Assembly (NCBI GenBank): GCA_021795795.1
Contig: JAJYPA010000154.1
Coordinates: forward strand, 1-15,328
Reading direction: 5' to 3'
Origin: Pseudomonadota bacterium
GTDB taxonomy: Bacteria > Pseudomonadota > Gammaproteobacteria > Halothiobacillales > Halothiobacillaceae
DNA length: 15,328 nucleotides
The notes beneath the pieces were generated by a model. That model was given only the letters and a program-made list of their open reading frames with translations. It searched no databases and was not told the DNA's origin. Of the stretch, positions 13,851 through 15,328 are shown in pieces (the stretch's first letter is position 1; every line of letters begins with the position of its first letter). Both the position numbers and the translations under genes were made by a program.

Positions 13851-15326
13851 GTGAAAATGGAAAGTGATGAGCAGAATGATCTTAATTACCTGTCGAAGTT
13901 TATGGTTGGACTTCATCGAGATCAAGAGCGATTACGTGACATACAGGCAAAGTATGACAACTTGACCTTGCTAGGGCAAATGTTAAGCGCTGGCACTGAC
14001 ATTACCAGCATGCGCACTGACTTTAGCGCCTTGGCCGGCATCTTACTAGGCCAACTGGCCAGTGAGTTGCACAACAAGGCCATACTCAACCTGAAATCCA
14101 CAGCGCGGATAGCTATAGACATTCTTATTCGCAACCTCTTTGAACGCACTGCAGATATCGGTTTTTTGGCTACTGATAGTGATATCCGCTCTTATACTCA
14201 AGCCTGTGAGGAAGACCCAACCTCTATCCGGTCGGATGATCCGCGGAAAATTGCCCTACAGACGCGCTTCCGTGAATATGTAAACAAATATTCTGTATAT
14301 CACGACATTATCTTGCTCGCGCCAGATGGTGCCATTTTGGCGCGTCTTGATGATACTCATACAGTAACACATTCTAAAGACCCCCTGATTTCGGCCTCCC
14401 TAAGTACCGCTGAGGCCTATGTCGAGACATTCCGTCCTACGGATCTCCTGCCTGGAGAAGACTCCCCGCTAATTTATTCTTACCGGGTGATGTCCAAAGA
14501 TGTTAGTAGGCCAATCGGCGTACTATGTTTATGCTTCCGCTTCCAAGACGAATGCCAGCGGATATTTAGGAGTCTTGTCACCGAGTCAGACTGGACTGTG
14601 GTAACCATTCTCGATACGGATGGGCGAATTATAGCAAGCAGTGATATCTACCAATTTCCAGTTGGTGCAAAGATCCTGCAGGTAAAGGATGATGAGTGTC
14701 GCGTTACCCGCTTTGCGGGTCGTGAATATCTGGCAACAACGCAACAAACACAGGGCTATCAGGGGTATATGGGACCTGGTTGGCAGGGCCATAGTCTGGC
14801 GCCATTGAATCACGCCTTCGAGATGGCCATCGCTCATGAAATCGCCCAAGTACCTACATCAATTTTGACTGGTGTATTGGAAACCGCCAGCCTCTTCTCT
14901 TCGGACCTCAGGGCCATTCCTCTGCGTGCCGCCAGCATCCAACGGGAGCTTAACCGGGCGGTATGGAATGGTAGCGTCTGGATTTCCCAAGACAGCCGTG
15001 CGCTCAATACTTCTTTTGCCAAAGTCCTATTGCGGGAAATAGGGAATACCGGTATTCATACGCTAGATGTTTTCAGCCAATCCACCACCAACCTGTACAA
15101 AACGGTGATATCGTCGGTTTTATACAACTGTTCGTTGCAGGCTGCCCTGGCCATAGACATCATGGATCGCAATTTATATGAGCGGGCCAATGATTGCCGA
15201 TGGTGGGCTTTTACCAGAGTCTTCAGAGAGGTGTTGGAAGGTCCAGACGATGTAATGGATACGCAGAAGCTCGGGTTGATCCTGAGAGATATCAACCGGC
15301 TTTATACCGGGCGGTTTCAATTTTGA
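13851..15326 (+). CDS. Soluble double-Cache-like sensor, chemotaxis-associated
   Basis: This 491-residue protein starts at GTG 13851, chosen because AGGAG (13841-13845) lies 5 nt before it. The GTG at 13845 overlaps that RBS, and ATG 13857 is a less well placed alternative. A charged N-terminal helix (1-90) is followed by two sensor-like lobes with PAS/Cache DG turns, ILLAPDGAILARLDD (154-168) and VTILDTDGRIIASSD (251-265). A helical C-terminal part (320-491) completes it. The motif AIDILIRNLFERTADIGFLA (88-107) recurs as AIDIMDRNLYERANDCRWWA (434-453), one at each end of the protein. I see no signal peptide or membrane helix, unusual for Cache proteins. No MCP signalling domain is present. 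Proteins of this make-up resemble ones I associate with chemotaxis or c-di-GMP clusters, so a CheW-like or GGDEF/EAL neighbour beyond the window is possible. The function is an inference. Confidence 0.75.
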   Translation: MKMESDEQNDLNYLSKFMVGLHRDQERLRDIQAKYDNLTLLGQMLSAGTDITSMRTDFSALAGILLGQLASELHNKAILNLKSTARIAIDILIRNLFERTADIGFLATDSDIRSYTQACEEDPTSIRSDDPRKIALQTRFREYVNKYSVYHDIILLAPDGAILARLDDTHTVTHSKDPLISASLSTAEAYVETFRPTDLLPGEDSPLIYSYRVMSKDVSRPIGVLCLCFRFQDECQRIFRSLVTESDWTVVTILDTDGRIIASSDIYQFPVGAKILQVKDDECRVTRFAGREYLATTQQTQGYQGYMGPGWQGHSLAPLNHAFEMAIAHEIAQVPTSILTGVLETASLFSSDLRAIPLRAASIQRELNRAVWNGSVWISQDSRALNTSFAKVLLREIGNTGIHTLDVFSQSTTNLYKTVISSVLYNCSLQAALAIDIMDRNLYERANDCRWWAFTRVFREVLEGPDDVMDTQKLGLILRDINRLYTGRFQF

Positions 15327-15328
15327 AG

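Noticed and set aside
1..15328. CRISPR array, tRNA or rRNA genes, insertion sequence with inverted ends
   Set aside because: Looked for on both strands by eye. No regular repeat-spacer pattern, cloverleaf or transposase was found.

Overview
The window reads as the accessory (defence-island) part of a proteobacterial chromosome. The NtrC sites paired with a -24/-12 sigma-54 promoter, the MCP-like sensor and the style of the type I restriction genes point to a beta- or gammaproteobacterium. The species cannot be fixed from this sequence alone. Every convincing gene lies on the + strand.

Layout. Positions 1-120 hold one or two terminator-like hairpins. Positions 120-713 hold a decayed ThiF/E1-like (ubiquitin-activating-type) gene with frameshifts and an internal deletion. 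From 804 to 11771 runs one long operon in which almost every gene overlaps the next by ATGA or GTGA: a small excisionase-type HTH protein, hsdR, hsdM, a DUF1016/YhcG PD-(D/E)XK nuclease, a 30-codon coupling ORF, hsdS, an SMC/ABC-type AAA_13 ATPase with a CPFC zinc motif, a 74-residue zinc-knuckle protein (probably a truncated HNH partner), a truncated DUF1016 N-domain protein, and a RhuM-family protein. hsdR, hsdM and hsdS look intact and should give a working type I restriction-modification enzyme. The DUF1016 nuclease and the ATPase look like add-on defence modules embedded in its transcript.

Positions 11764-12225 are a graveyard: a frameshifted CxxC protein, the C-terminal tail of a second, different HsdR, and the last 34 codons of a HigB/RelE-like toxin whose HigA-type antitoxin (12222-12503) is still intact. 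DUF2442 and DUF2283 small proteins follow and overlap each other.

From about 13250 the character changes. Two NtrC-type binding sites 21 bp apart and a perfect-consensus sigma-54 promoter form a glnA-like nitrogen-control region. It is joined, within a few bases of its predicted start site, to the middle of a broken EAL-domain gene. The window ends with a complete soluble double-Cache-like sensor gene (13851-15326) related to chemotaxis signalling proteins.

The most interesting points are the AAA ATPase plus truncated zinc/HNH-like partner (PrrC/RloC-like or Septu-like) inside the hsd operon; the DUF1016 nuclease gene wedged between hsdM and hsdS with a copy of the hsdM tail rebuilding the coupling to hsdS; a 27-bp perfect palindrome inside rhuM; and the orphaned NtrC/sigma-54 promoter fused to the EAL relic.
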